Assembly (NCBI GenBank): GCA_021495925.1 | Contig: JAKEKT010000092.1 | Location: 62,001-126,000, forward strand | Direction of reading: 5' to 3' | Source of the DNA: Diplodia intermedia | Lineage: Eukaryota > Ascomycota > Dothideomycetes > Botryosphaeriales > Botryosphaeriaceae | DNA: 64,000 bases | Part shown: positions 11,471-23,849 of the stretch, one piece after another | Position numbering within the stretch: the first letter of the stretch is position 1 | Layout: every line of letters starts with the position of its first letter | Program-made: the position numbers and the translations under genes | The notes under the pieces: model-generated | Database searches by the model: none | The model's input: the letters and a program-made list of their open reading frames with translations, nothing else | Told to the model about the DNA's origin: nothing

Positions 11471-13271
11471 TCACTCCCCACTCGAATTATCCGCACACGA
11501 CCAACTCCCGCTCCCGCTCTCCTCGTGAATCGCCTTACCCGACGCATACAGCCCCAACCCCATCACCGCCGCGCCAATCGCCACAATCACCAGGTTCAAC
11601 ACCGCCAGCGCGCTCTTCTTGCCGCCGGCAAACCACCCAGCCATCCCCTTCTTCCCGCTACCGTCCCAATTGATGAAGAGCCAAAAGATCCCGCTGAGGC
11701 CGTACGTGAACCAACTAGCAAAAATACTACTAATCAAGCCCAGCAGCGTGTTAAAGTTGGGGATGCTCTCGGCGATGACCCACGCGATGACCCAGATGAC
11801 CAGGGTGATAGCGGCCCAGCCGCCGAAGCCGAGCCAGGTGCGGCTGTGCATGTGGCGCGAGCCCTTGAACGCGCGCACGTAGATGTACTTGGCCGCGACG
11901 TGCCCGTAGATGACGCCGGCGATGACGATGGTCGGCAGCGCGATGCCGTACGCGACGCGCTTGACGACGTTGCCGGTGCTGCCGAGCGCCGGGCTGGCCA
12001 CGTCGGGCCCCGAGTAGCGGTACACGACGACGGCGACGATGATGTACATGCTCGTGTCGGCCGCCTGCAGCGTGAACAGCGCCTTGGGGAACTCGCGCGG
12101 GTCCTTAAGCTCCGAGATGAAGGTGAAGAAGGCGACGTGCCCGGCGTACGCGAAGACGATGTTGGTGGTGGAGAGGAAGGCGGATGCTAGCGATGTCTTG
12201 ATTGTCACGTCGACGTGCGGGTCTGGCGGTGCTGCGCCGACGCCGGCCATGGTGATAATGACGGCGGCTCCGATGGAGATGAAGGCTGGGAAGGCGGGAG
12301 AGTCAGTTAAACGTTGTTGGTGCTCCTAGGGTGTGGCAGTTTCTTACAGGCAATGGAGAGGTATGACACCTTCTTCAGCGTCCGTGGGAGCGTGCAGAAC
12401 CATAGCACAACCAAGCCGACTGCGCCCCAGACCAGGGTACAGGTTACATGCTCGGTGATGGCATTCATTGCGATGGTAAAGGTCAAAATATGGCTGCCCA
12501 TGCTGAAAATCAAGAAGATGGTCTGCGCTGCTCCCAGCGCTACACGTAAAACTGTTAGCATGCAATTGTTTCGTAACCAGGAAGTATGCACTCACTTTCA
12601 CGACCAATCGCAGCGGCAGTCGGGCCCCAGGAGGAAAACAAAACCTCGCCGACATCCGCCATATTGTGCACTGTCTCAAATCAGCTCCGCTCCATTCGCG
12701 CGGTCAGAGCTGGGAGAACTGTGCCTTACCGTGCGGATACGCCATCTTGAACTGGTGAATTGTGTACCCGGTGTACGTCGCCAGGATACCAAGTCCGGCA
12801 ATCAAAATTACACCCGGAACAATCCCAATCGCTGCCAACACAGACGGTAAACTGAGGATACCCAGGGAAATGGTCTCCGCGATCATAACTTAAACGCAAA
12901 ACAGGCAATCAGCACAAACACTTTCTCAAACACCCTCCCGCAGCTCCCTCGGCACGCCAAAACAGGCTAGAAAGACATCTAGTCGGACACTTACTCATCG
13001 AAGCATGCCACCACGACATGGTCCTGTACTTGATCTCCGCATTCGTCTCGTCTCCAAACGGGTCGCTCCTCCCCACCATCACCGACGCCGACGAGCGCCG
13101 CCGCCTCTTCGTCTCGCCATCATAAGCAGGAACCGTCGGGTCTGCGCCCTTCTCGACGTCCCTGGTAGATGACTGCCGCAGGTTGTCGCTTTCGTACGAC
13201 GGGTCGCGCGGTGATGACTGTTTTTCCGCCTCGCCGGCGCTGGCGGTGCTCGGGCGATGGGTGGTTGACAT
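11471..13271 (-). CDS. AAAP-family amino-acid permease, Mtr-like
   Basis: A membrane transporter of the amino acid/auxin permease family, closest in feel to the Neurospora neutral amino-acid permease Mtr. Exons are 12995-13271, 12730-12888, 12596-12670, 12348-12551 and 11471-12285, giving 509 residues. A hydrophilic N-terminal tail of about 95 residues (Ser/Arg-rich, with RRRRSSAS) precedes the first membrane segment (ETISLGILSLPSVLAAIG). Family hallmarks are HNMADVGEVLF, then GHVAFFTFISELKDP and about eleven hydrophobic segments. It probably sits in the plasma membrane; substrate choice cannot be read from sequence. The Ser-rich tail is a plausible site for phosphorylation or ubiquitin-dependent turnover. 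The ATG at 13271 is chosen because it gives the tail and a good context; a longer in-frame start lies upstream. Confidence 0.92.
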
Positions 13272-16200
13272 GTTGCTGGCTGAAATGTATATAGATGTGA
13301 GAGACAACAGTGCCGACCCGGCTGGCAAAGTGGAGGTCTTTCGCTGTTTCGTTGTAATCGTTCTCCAGTTCGTCCTCCAGTGCACACGGTATCTATCCGT
13401 GAGTTAGGTGACGTCGAGGTCCGCGCCCGCGCGTCTGTGCAGGGAATAACGGCGCGAAACAGCTGGACCAGGCAGAGCTTCTGGTGAACACTGAAGTATA
13501 ATATAGTGACTATGCGACGGCGCGGGCAATTAAAATACAAAGTCAAGGTGGGGACAACGGCGACGCGTCGGTCGGTCAATGGGTCCAAAGCGGGGAGGAA
13601 GAGGTCAAATGCGACACGAGGAGGGGTGGTAAAGGGAAGGAGCGGCTCTGGCGTCAGAGGCGGCGGTGCCGTAGAAGTAAAGCCAACCACTACCCTAGCG
13701 CCCGCAGTCCGCAGTCTGCTGCTCTTCCCCATCACCGCATCGTCCAATCCCGCATCATCACGAGGCCCACGTTCGACTACGTAACCGGTCGCCTGAAGTT
13801 CTGATAACGGCAGTAGTAGTTACTCGGCGGCCACCGATCACCCATTGCTGGCGTTTGCGACGGACCTGAGCGCCGCCTGTAGCGCTCGCAGCGAAGAAGG
13901 GCAGCGATCCCCGCAAAAACCGACGAGATCAACATTGATAATGACAAAGAACGTGCTCCGTTGGGCGATACAACACCCGGTACCAAATAAGTTGCCATAA
14001 CACTTTGCGCGGAGCCGGGCCCTGCAACCTTATCAGCACTCAGGATCGCACGCGTATGTATCACCTCATCAACCTCCGACGGTCGGGAAGGGGAAGAAGA
14101 AGGAGCGGCATAAGCATCATCGACCACGATGACGTCTGGGCGCCGCGGTCGATCCACGGGAGTGGCTTTTCCTTGTCCCCTCTTGGCTTTTGTCGCTGCT
14201 GCATTGGACGCGCCGCTTGCCTCGATGCGGGGGTCGCGGCCGGGCCAAGCGATCTGCACACAAAAGAGCCGTGGAGCTGCTGCCAACCCACAACCACCCA
14301 CATGACGAGAGAAGAAAAGATAGAAGAGAGCGGTCGCTTCGAAAAATTGCTGCAACTGTGAGGCCTGCTCGTCTCTCGCCGGCGACAGGCAGGTCCCTGC
14401 AGCTGTTGTAGTAGAGAAGCAGCCCGACGGGGAACGACTTGCAGCAGCGTGCACCGCAGGAAGGAAGAAGGCGTCCCGAATCTGCCCGTTGTGTCGCTCG
14501 CTCAGTGACGCAATCAGGGTCCAATGAACGGATGCCATCCCACATCCCATCACGCGGACAACAGCTTGAGAGAGACGACGGGGCTGTGGTAATCACCCGC
14601 TAGCATGATGCATATGCAGCCCGCCGTGCTGGCTCGTGAAGTGGTTCGCTGCTGGTCTCGTCGTCGTTTACCGGAACTACCGGAACGCTGCTCTCCCGCC
14701 AACAAGCGGTGCGCACATGAAGGGAGGCACAAATAGCGTTGTGTCCCATGAAGGCGATCCGGCTATAACACCACTCGTGAGATATAGTCTGTGAGCGATG
14801 CTCGCCAGCCACGTAAGAAGCTCTCAGCCGGCGAGCCAAAACAACCAAACGCCTGGAAATGTTGCTGAGAACCGACGGACCTCTTTTCAGCCGTCACTTC
14901 CTGGAAGCCTGCAAGCGTCCGGAAACTCAGGCAACCACCCACCTGTGACCTGGACCCTGGCAACAGCCCCACCCACAGACCGGGAGGAAAGGGGAAGAAA
15001 ACCCGTTGCTGTAACCAGGCCGTCGGAAGATGCGGAGTGGTGAGTGGTGAGGCGGACGGAGGAGAAGGAGGAGGGAGAGTGGCGGGCATTGGGCGGCGAG
15101 CACGATAGATGACGTCAAGCCCGACCCGGGCACACCCACCTGCAGCATGATCCATCCCCCCTGCGTTTGGCGTCGTCCCCAATTACACAGCATATATATC
15201 GTCCGAGCGAAAACGGGCTGTCTGGCTGAGAATCCGCCGCGGCGCGTCTGCTCGCCCCCGGCCGCGCGCGTCCCGACAGTCGCATGCTGCCTTCGTCGCT
15301 GCCGCACAACACGGCTGACCAGCAACGCTTAAAGTAGACGATACGCACCATCTGGACGAAAACCCCTCGTCTTCGCTTCCGCCCTCCTCGTCCCGGGTGA
15401 ATGAAACGCATGCTGGTCGTATACGTCTCGTGGTGGCGCTGCCCAAAACGCCCCTTTACCCCAGATCTGCCAACCATTCATTTCTCCAGCCAGGCACAGC
15501 AAAAGAAGTGGAAGAAAATCAGGGCCTCGCCACCTGACAAGCTAACACGAGACAGTAGTCCCAAGCAAGTAAAACTCTATCCGAAAGAAAGAACGAGGAA
15601 AAACTCTGCAAAGACACTTATCAGCATCCACCCGTCTTAGGTTGTTGTGCCGACCCGACCGCACTGTTGCTTCTTCTTCCTCCGTCCCCTCATTCAATCA
15701 TCGTCGTCCTGGCTGGCTGGCTGGCTTGCTTGCGGCGGCGACCCGGCGGCCTGATTTTCGGCGCACGGCATGATCAGACTTTTTTTTTTTTTTCCTTGCC
15801 TCGCTTTGCCAGCGGAAAGGGAAAAGAAGGGCCACGCATGACGGTAATGGCCGGCGGAGATTCGGAGCGCCCAGCGTCTGTGTGTGAGTGTGGGTGGGTA
15901 CCTTGAGGCCCCGACAGACCGCCGCCGGCGCTCGTGCTTTTTGGCTCTCTGTCGCGCCTTCTCTCTCGCCCTGCATTATATTACCACTCCGAGCCCCTCC
16001 GGCGCTTCCCCCCTCCTCCTTCCCCCCTCCTCTCTCTCTCTCACCTGAGCAGACCTCGCCTCGCGCGCCCCATGGGAAAACGAATTCGAGCCCGTACGAT
16101 ACGTCGCCGCGCGAGCGAATGCCACACCCCACTTCGTCCAAGCTACAACAGCTCCACGACGGCAGGACACACGCAGGCGGCACATCGCCACACATGCACG

Positions 16201-16400
16201 CACACACACAAATCGCTCCCGCCACACAAGCGAGGATGACAACATTTAACTTTCTTTCAGATTTTTTCCTATTCATCTTTACTACGTATGTATCAAATCC
16301 ATATATATATACGCCCGCGGGTATCTCTCGGAAAAGCAGCAGCAGCAGCAGCAGACAAAAAAAGGGCCAAGAGAAGAGACCAACCCGCCATACAAGGGAC

Positions 16401-16432
<32 letters not shown>

Positions 16433-17398
16433 AAAGCGACCACTACTGACATGTGTATTTTCAAAAACGACAAAAGCTGTCCCGCCTCCCGATGCTTGCT
16501 TGCTTTTTCCTTTTTCTCTCTTTCCCCCTCTCTCCCGCCCACGGCCGCCGGCTTGCTTCTTCTCTCTCCTTCCCGCTCTGATCTTCATGTCCCGCTCCCG
16601 CTCCTCATTCATCATCCTCATTCCTTCCCTCCAGCCGACCGACTAAATGACGAAATGATCAAACCCAAAAAAAAAAAAAGCAGGTCTTTCCACCAGCAAA
16701 GCTCTCAAGCAGAGGGGGGAAAAGAAAGAAAAAACAGCAAAAACAGCACCCAACAACGCAACACGACATAAACCCACGTCATGGGGGGGAAAAAGGGGGA
16801 CTAGCTCTCTCGGAAATATTCATCTGTACAACCAACCAGAAAAAAGGAGGTAAACCACCCACCCCGCCTAACCCGACGCCTCATGATTGAAGATCCTACC
16901 ACCACAAAACGCACACACACCTGTTATGACCAGAATTACCCCACCCCGCCCCCCAAGGAATGCAGTCCCTTTCCCTCCCTATGCAAAAAAATGTGCATGC
17001 AAGCTTCTTCTCCCTCGTACTTCCGATATCTCCATCCAGGTCGGCGGCCAAAATCCAAGTCTTTGTGCCCCGGATCGGCACGCAAATCCTAGCGACGGAA
17101 CCGTCGAGAGGAGAGAGAGCTGCAATGAAGAGGGAAGGTGAAGAAGAGAAAGAAAAAACAGAAAGGAGTATCGAGAATAAAAAGCAGTAATGACGACGAA
17201 GTAAGAGTTGGGATGGGAAGAGATATGAACATTGGCAAAAATGGGGGCCATGCTTTCGAAGAACTAACATGGCGGAGAGAGAAATCTTCAAATCTCTTTT
17301 AGGCAAGAAGTGAAGGGGAGAGGAAAGGGGGAAAAGAAAAAAGAAGGGGGTGACAGGAGTCAAGCAAGAGAGCAGCCCATTTCTTCTCCTTCCCCGTT
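13272..17398. other. 4.1 kb region without a convincing gene, CT-rich and low complexity
   Basis: Open frames exist, for example 13777-14553 (minus, 258 codons) and 15888-16646 (plus, 252 codons). Their translations look like non-coding composition (runs of Ser, Pro, Arg, His) and match no family I know. The stretch 15640-17300 is pyrimidine-rich, with a T-run (15779-15794), a short CA run near 16199, a GAC run and A-runs near 16668 and 16726. It holds the promoter and leader of the permease gene at one end and the spt7 3' flank at the other. A long leader or a non-coding transcript is possible. Confidence 0.45.
16398..16432. repeat. (GAC)n microsatellite
   Basis: About 11 GAC units with one AAC interruption, in the non-coding stretch between the permease and spt7 genes. 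Confidence 0.85.
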
Positions 17399-20300
17399 TC
17401 ACCCCGCGCCATTAATGCTCTCCGGACTCATCATCCCAACAACTCCGTTAGCGTCGTCCTTCTCCGGCTCCGCCACGTTCTCCTTGCTCGACGGTGCTTC
17501 GAGCTTGAGCTTCCCAACCGGCTTGGCAATACCCTTGACCGCACCTGCACCGGCTGCTGCTGAAGTACCGTTGGCACCACCCTGCGACGATTGCTGCTGC
17601 GACGACTCTTGCGTGTTCCCGGATCCATTGTTTTCCTCGACGAGCTTGCGCTTCTTCTTGGCCATCTGCTGTTGCTCGCGGAGCGGACGCTTGCGCGGGC
17701 TGGAGATCTTGCCCGTGGGCGGAAGACGTGGCTTCGGGAAACGCTGTTTCGCAGGCAGGTCTTCGTCTTCGATGAGCTGCTGGTCGCTGTTGGCGTGCAG
17801 CTTTTCCAGGAAGTACCCTTGGACAAGGCCAATCTGGTTTCGGATGGTGTGGATCGTAACGGGTTCCCATGGCGCAGGATTCTCCCACAAGTTTCCAGCC
17901 GTTGAGGTGGTACTGCGATGATTCGGTCAGCAAACAAAGTCTAAGGTTGGTCTTGTAGTTTTGCACGAACCTTGCGTTCTGCGTTTGGTAAGCGTTGTGG
18001 ATCCTGTTCTGGAGCAGGTGAAAAGGCACCGTGAACGATGCCAATTCCTTGTCCAAACCCAGTTCCCTGAAACCGAAGAAATCTTCTCCGATTTCGTCCG
18101 CAAAATCTCCCGAGGAGAACTGTTCGCTCCCGTCGTTGAAAGCTCCGGCCCCATCGACTCCGGCGTTGGCATCCAGTGCAGGACGCTACAACAATGTTAG
18201 CTTTGCGCTCATACTGAGCTTGGCAGTATAGTCTTACCAGAAGCTCGCTCAGGTGGGCCTTCATGCGCTCGTGCATGACGCCCAACTTAGATCCCAGCCT
18301 ATCAACGTCCTCCTTGACGTACGAATCCAGTGCCTCCAGGTCGACTCCGTTCTGGCGCAGAGCGTGCAGAATGGTTTCCTCGCTGGTGAAACGAGGCTTC
18401 CACATAGGAAGGCCAGTTTCAGACCGGACTTTGGGTGCTTCGCGGTATACGTTGAATGTCTTAACAATTTGAGTGAAGAAGTTGCTTGTCAGGTCGGTAA
18501 CTGCATCCAATGCAGCGGGCTGGAACTCTTCAAATCCGGCATGGTAAAACACCTTTGCAACACTGCGTTGAAGGGCGGCTCTACACGTCCATTGAGACAT
18601 GACGGCACCGTCATCGGATACAACTACAGGTCCCACATCCACTTCCTCGAAAGGCTGAGGATCGTACTTTTGGAACTGGTTTTGATATGTCTGGTGAAGT
18701 GAGCACGTTTACTTCAACAGGTCCAAAATGCAAAGCTTACCTGTGACTGCAGCTGCATCTGCTTGACGATGCCGATCTTTGCGCAGATCTTGCGGGTGTC
18801 TTGCATCTGCTTCATATTTGCCTCCATCTTCGTCGCCAGATTGCTCTTCGGCGACTGGAAGTAGCCCTTAGGTACCATGCGCATAAACTCTTCACCTTGC
18901 TGAATGACCTGGCCTTCCGAGTCTTCAGCCCATTTTAATCTTTCGTTCACTTCTGGCATAACGGATAGAGTGTCGTAATAATCCGGGACTTGGCGTTCCT
19001 CTTCTCCTTCAATGCCTTCGGCAAGGGTTTCGCCAGATGCTCCCTGCACACCATCCTTGCCATCAACCACTTCACCCTCATCCTCAGGGACATCTCCGTG
19101 AACAGCCTGCTTGTGCTGGCGCAACCAGCGCCGCATACCAGCTTTTGTACGGATCAGAGCAGGCTCTTCAACGTTGAGATGGTCGTTCCGGAAAAGACGG
19201 TGTCGTTCTGCAGCGATCATAGCTCGGTCCTTCTTCGTCACTTGTTTCCACGTCTTATATTCCACATCATCCAAATCCGCATCTTCGGTCGGCGCAGCGC
19301 CAACGACAGAGCTCCCTGCATCAAGATCCGAAGCATCGGCTTGGCTTGCGGTTCCGGGCATGCCATTGGTGCCAAGTGGAGTAAGAGTACCAGGTGGAGG
19401 TGGCGTTTGAAAGCCGTTTTGGCCATCCATCTCCGAATCTGCACGTAAAAATTCTGTTCTAGGAATACTTGCTGAGCCGGGCATTGGCTTGGTCTCCGCG
19501 CCCGGTGTGCCTTCAGTGCCTGCTGAAGGAGCCTTTCTGACCGCGGAAGATCCTTTGTTGCCTTTACTGGGTGCTTTGCGTCCTCTCGAAGCCATAATGG
19601 GTTCTGGATATGATTAGTAGGCGCAATGAAAGAGAGCATGGCATCTCGGAACTCACCATCATCGCTGTCCTCAACACCCTCGAGGTCTGCATCGATGCTC
19701 TGCATGCGCCTCTCCTCCGCCTCCACCTCGGCGCGTTCGCGCACAACAATGTCGGGAATGAGGGGAACCAGCTTATCCGTCTCTTTCTTCATGTAAAGCG
19801 CTTTCTTGCGCAAGAAGTGCGAGGGGTCGGCATTGTACTTGAGGCAGTTGGACCAAATCAGATTCAGGTCGTCGACGAATTCCTTCTTAGACCGGTATTG
19901 GAGTGACTTTAGCTTCTTAATCATGGTGCCGATGTCCATGGGCTGCTTGATGACCTGGTAGTAGTCCGGTGCGTCGCGCTTGTTGACGCGCTGCAGGAAA
20001 GGGGCGGCGTGTTCCGTCATGGCCTTGAGCTCCATGAGAACCTTTTCTGCGGCCTCGTAGAGCTCTTCCTGGCCGACTTTGTCCTCGCTAGCCCATTTAC
20101 TCCGGTTCTTGCGCACATCGCTCATCAAACTGCGCAGCTGTGCGTCGGACGCTTTGACCAGATTGCGCTTCGCATCGATACGAGAAATGAGGTGTTTGAA
20201 CGTCAAGCTCGACGAACCCAGGTTGGCGCTGCTCAGAGAGCCCTGCTGGCTTGCGCTGGCGACGGCAGAACTGTTCGCGGGTTGGGCAGACTGGCCAGAC

Positions 20301-21031
20301 ATCTCCGTCTCAACCTGACGGTCCAGCTCGTCCAACTTCTGCTGCTCCAACATGGCATCGCGGTCCGTCTCGAGCGTGTAGAAAAGTGTGTGGAATGAAC
20401 GGCGCGCAGCATCCTCGGCGGCCTTTTTCTGCTCGTTGAGCTCTTTGCGCACGTCTTCGGCATTCTTGGATTGATCGGCAGAGGAGGCGGAAGGGGCGCG
20501 GTCGATGGAGGGCTTCGCGGGAAGGGAAGAAGGTACTTTCAGAAGGGAGCTGGAGGCATTGGTAGCAGCGGCGCTTTTGGTCTGCAGCGGCGACTCGGCC
20601 TGCAAGGGCTCGTCGGCATCGTCGTCGTCGTCATCGTCGCCATAATCGTCCTCATCAATTGTCCGGGCGGGCTTCTTGGGCGCCGGCGCGGGTTGCGACT
20701 GGGGCTCGGCGCGGTCAGCCGACGCGGTGTTGGCAGAAGCATCGTCATCGGCGTGTCCGGTGAACGCGGGCAGGTCAAAAGAGCCGGACAGGAGCGCGGC
20801 GATGCGCGCCTCGGTCTTCTCGAAGCGCTCCCTGAACTCTTGATGTCTGGGGTCGTCGTCGGCCAGGGTGATGTCGGCATCGTCGTGGGGCACGGGGCCC
20901 GCGGGCTGGGAGGAGGGGTCTTCGGAGTTCATGCTGAGGCGGTGGACCTTTGCAGCGCTCGGGGTGCTGGAGCCGGGGCGATGGGCGCCATAGCTGGAGT
21001 GTCGCATGGATGAGCGTTGGTGGAGGGCCAT
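17399..21031 (-). CDS. spt7: SAGA complex subunit Spt7, bromodomain protein
   Basis: Spt7 is a scaffold of the SAGA histone acetyltransferase co-activator. Exons are 19657-21031, 18741-19603, 18238-18690, 17971-18185 and 17399-17912, totalling 1139 residues. A disordered acidic N-terminus is followed by a bromodomain around residues 315-420 ([21 protein letters not shown], then [20 protein letters not shown]), which reads acetyl-lysine. A linker follows ([20 protein letters not shown]), then a histone-fold region near residues 770-840 ([21 protein letters not shown]) that pairs with another SAGA subunit in yeast. The C-terminus is basic and low complexity, with a likely nuclear signal (RKRPL, AKKKRKL). 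The start at 21031 is chosen for its strong context (CCGCCATGG); an internal ATG at 20932 is the alternative. It is divergent from the VanZ-like gene. Confidence 0.93.
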
Positions 21032-21503
21032 GGCGGGATCACCATCCGCGAGCTTGGCACGCGCTCCGAGCGACGGCCACCTCAGCGAGCGACTGTCCCC
21101 TGTTCCACGGTCAACGCGCGCTGCAGCGTCGAACCAGTGCGCATGAGAGGCGCGGCGGGGCCTGGGGAGATGGAGGGCGGGCGCGCACGATGAAAAGGCG
21201 ATGGCAGGGCGGGATGGGGTGATGAAAGGGCCTGGCGGACTGGCTTGAGGTTGACCGGGCGTGTTGCGCTCTGTCTGCCGCGGCGGCCTTCGCGCTCCCT
21301 CTGTCTGCATCTGGCTCTAACCGCGTCACGTGCCCGCCCCGGCCGATCGCCGCCCGCGCGGAGAGAGCTCATGCACCGCGAGCTTCCAGTCTGTTTGCTG
21401 CACCGCTTGCACAGCACCCCGACCTGACGCCCTCGCAGCCCCGGCATGGTCACCGCGCGATAGTTCCCTCACGCCCGCCCAGCTGCCACCGCTCTCGCCC
21501 GCC
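21032..21503. promoter_or_regulatory. Divergent promoter, spt7 / VanZ-like gene
   Basis: A 472-base GC-rich region between two start codons on opposite strands. No clear TATA box is seen, and a shared bidirectional promoter is likely. Confidence 0.55.
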
Positions 21504-22361
21504 ATGCGCATCCGCAAAGCCCCCGCAGGTAAGCTCGACCGGCCACGATACCTCTACCGCCGGCAGCTCGCTGCTGTCCCGCTCCCGCTCCGCACGCTAC
21601 GACAAGCTCGCCAGCCGCTGACCCTCCGCCAGGCGCCTTCGTGGTAATATGCCTGCTTGCGTCCGCTGCCGGTTTCGGCCGCTCGCAGCTGCCGCAGTAC
21701 AAGCAGAGTGACAAGGTCCTGCACAGCGTCACTTTTTTCCTGCTGACCGTACGTTGCTCCCCCGCGCTCCAGCGTGTCCTGCTAACCGCGGGCCCGGCCC
21801 AGCTATGCTTCTACTGGATCGTAGAAACAAACCGCCGTCGCCTCATCCAGATGACGTTGTTCATCTGCACGTTGGGCCTCGGCATCGGATCCGAAATCAT
21901 CCAAGGCCTGCTCCCTGTACGTGTCCACTCCTTCCCCCGCGAGAGCACGCCACAGCCTAACTCGTCCGTTCGCGCAGAATGACCGCAATTTCGACCCCTT
22001 CGACATCCTAGCCAACATCGTCGGCTCCGTCGCCGCCGTGCTGCTCAGTAGCTGGTACCACAAGCGCATGCTCGAGCGCAAGCGCCGCAACAAGCATTAC
22101 CAGGCCGTCCCCGGCGACGACGTCGACGTCGAGCTGGGCGAGAACATGCGCGACGGCGGCGACGATGGCGAAGCCGGCGGTGGCCAGGAATCCGGCATCG
22201 TCCGCGACCCGGGCATGACCGTCGAGGAGGAGCTGGACAACTGGGACGAGAACGCCGAGGACGACTGGGCGCCTGAAGAGCCCAACGGCGGGGCCGAGTC
22301 TGCGCAAGCCGGCAAGGGCGACGCCGCCGCGGAGCAGAGCGCCAAGAAGCGAGACGACTGA
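21504..22361 (+). CDS. VanZ-like domain membrane protein
   Basis: A small membrane protein of 212 residues. Exons are 21504-21528 (only 25 bases), 21633-21748, 21803-21916 and 21978-22361. About four hydrophobic segments are seen: FVVICLLASAAGFG; the VLHSVTFFLL segment continuing into CFYWIV; MTLFICTLGLGIGSEIIQGLL; and FDILANIVGSVAAVLLSSW. The patterns DKVLHSVTFFLL, GSEIIQGLLP and FDPFDILANIVGS match the VanZ-like family, whose bacterial namesake is linked to teicoplanin resistance. The role in fungi is not established. The last 75 residues are hydrophilic and strongly acidic (Asp/Glu/Gly) and probably cytosolic. The micro-exon start is supported by a good donor (GTAAGC) and correct phase. 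Confidence 0.85.
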
Positions 22362-23849
22362 AGAAATCTTTCTGCTGCTTGTATTGTGATGAACGACGAG
22401 AGCTTCACGGGAAATAGCCGTATAAAACATATGACAATTGTACGTAGTAGATGATCTGGATCGGCTTCACGCCGGAGGTAGCTGGCCATCATTGCCTGGG
22501 CCATAGCCCTCGTGCCCTTTTCCGGCCGACGGAGACGAGTTCTCCGTTGTATGTATAACGATCAGAATGAATATGGGTGGTGATGTGCAGATATTGTTAG
22601 CCTACTTCTGTGTAGAATTATCCGAGACCAAGTTTGCATAGTTTTTGTGGATCAAGTATAATCGTGAAGTCTTATGATGGGCATGCTAAAAATAAGATTA
22701 TGACAATCGTCTGTCAAGGTATTGAAAGCTACGCATAGTATTTACCCCGAAGAGAAGGCGTATATAGCCTCCACTACTTATCGGTCACATTTAAGGGCTA
22801 ATCTATAGTTGTCTATACACTCTCAAGTGGGCGGAATACACTTCAGTTTGCAAAGGAGAAAAAACAGAACCCGAAGATACTAAAACCCACTTCACCCATT
22901 TTATAGAAACAGCTTCCAAAGAAAACGAAAACAAATCAAGCATAAGCTTACTTTATCCACGGAAAGAAGAAGTGTAGTTGTTTTCCTCTAAGCAATCGCT
23001 TACATCAAGAACCTACACAAAAATCCAACAGAAATATCATATAATTTCATCCCTAACCATTCACAGTAAATGAAAGCGCTCGCTTTTGCCCGCGCCCTCC
23101 CCGTCCTCAACCCAGCCATTCGAAAGCCAGGCCTCCTTCACGCCATCTACACGTTCTCATCCTTTCTCACCCCCGTCCTACTCCCCAAAGGCCAACGGAG
23201 ACAACGATCGGTAGGAGGGGATAAAGTTGCTTCAAAACCAGCACAAAACATGCATATCCACAAAACGTCGTCGAGTGAAGCAAGCAGACGGCCAGACGGG
23301 CCGACGGGGAAGGTAAAGCAAGCAGGGCAGGGGCAGCGCAAGACAGGAGGACAAGGCAGGGCAGGGTACGCGTAGGCAATCAATCCCCACACCCCACCAT
23401 ACATACATCATCCCCTCCCGGTCAGTTCAGTTTTGGGTCTTGCTTGTCTCTTAATTCCTTTGGATATCATATGCAATCAATTCCTCCCCATCTTCACCAC
23501 CGTCACCGTCACCGTCACTCATCGTCGCCACCACCAACCAAAAGTGATAACCACATCTCCCCTTCGAAAGCTGGCCAGCCGCCCTTCCACCTTTCCTTTG
23601 CAGGTCTACAGGATAAGAGAGTAAAAAAGGAAAAAGGAAAGCGTAAAAGACAACAATGCCCGCGGAAGGATAGAAATATCACTCGGTGTCCCTAGCCAAA
23701 GCTATTCATTGATCACCCCCTCATACCTCGCCCTCTGCCGTCGCCGCCGCCCCCCATCTGTTCGTCATCAAAAAATCACAAAATGCCCCATTTCCTCATT
23801 CCGTACAATATTACTTTCTCGTAATGACTTCGTTTCCCTCCGTCTTTGT
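22362..23849. other. Convergent 1.5 kb intergenic region
   Basis: AT-richer 3' flank between the VanZ-like gene (plus) and the importin gene (minus). Short open frames (such as 23070-23375) have no protein character. No RNA gene is recognised. Confidence 0.5.

Noticed and set aside
13777..14553. A 258-codon minus-strand frame upstream of the permease gene
   Set aside because: No domain, mixed low-complexity composition and no good start context. Kept only as part of the gene-poor region.
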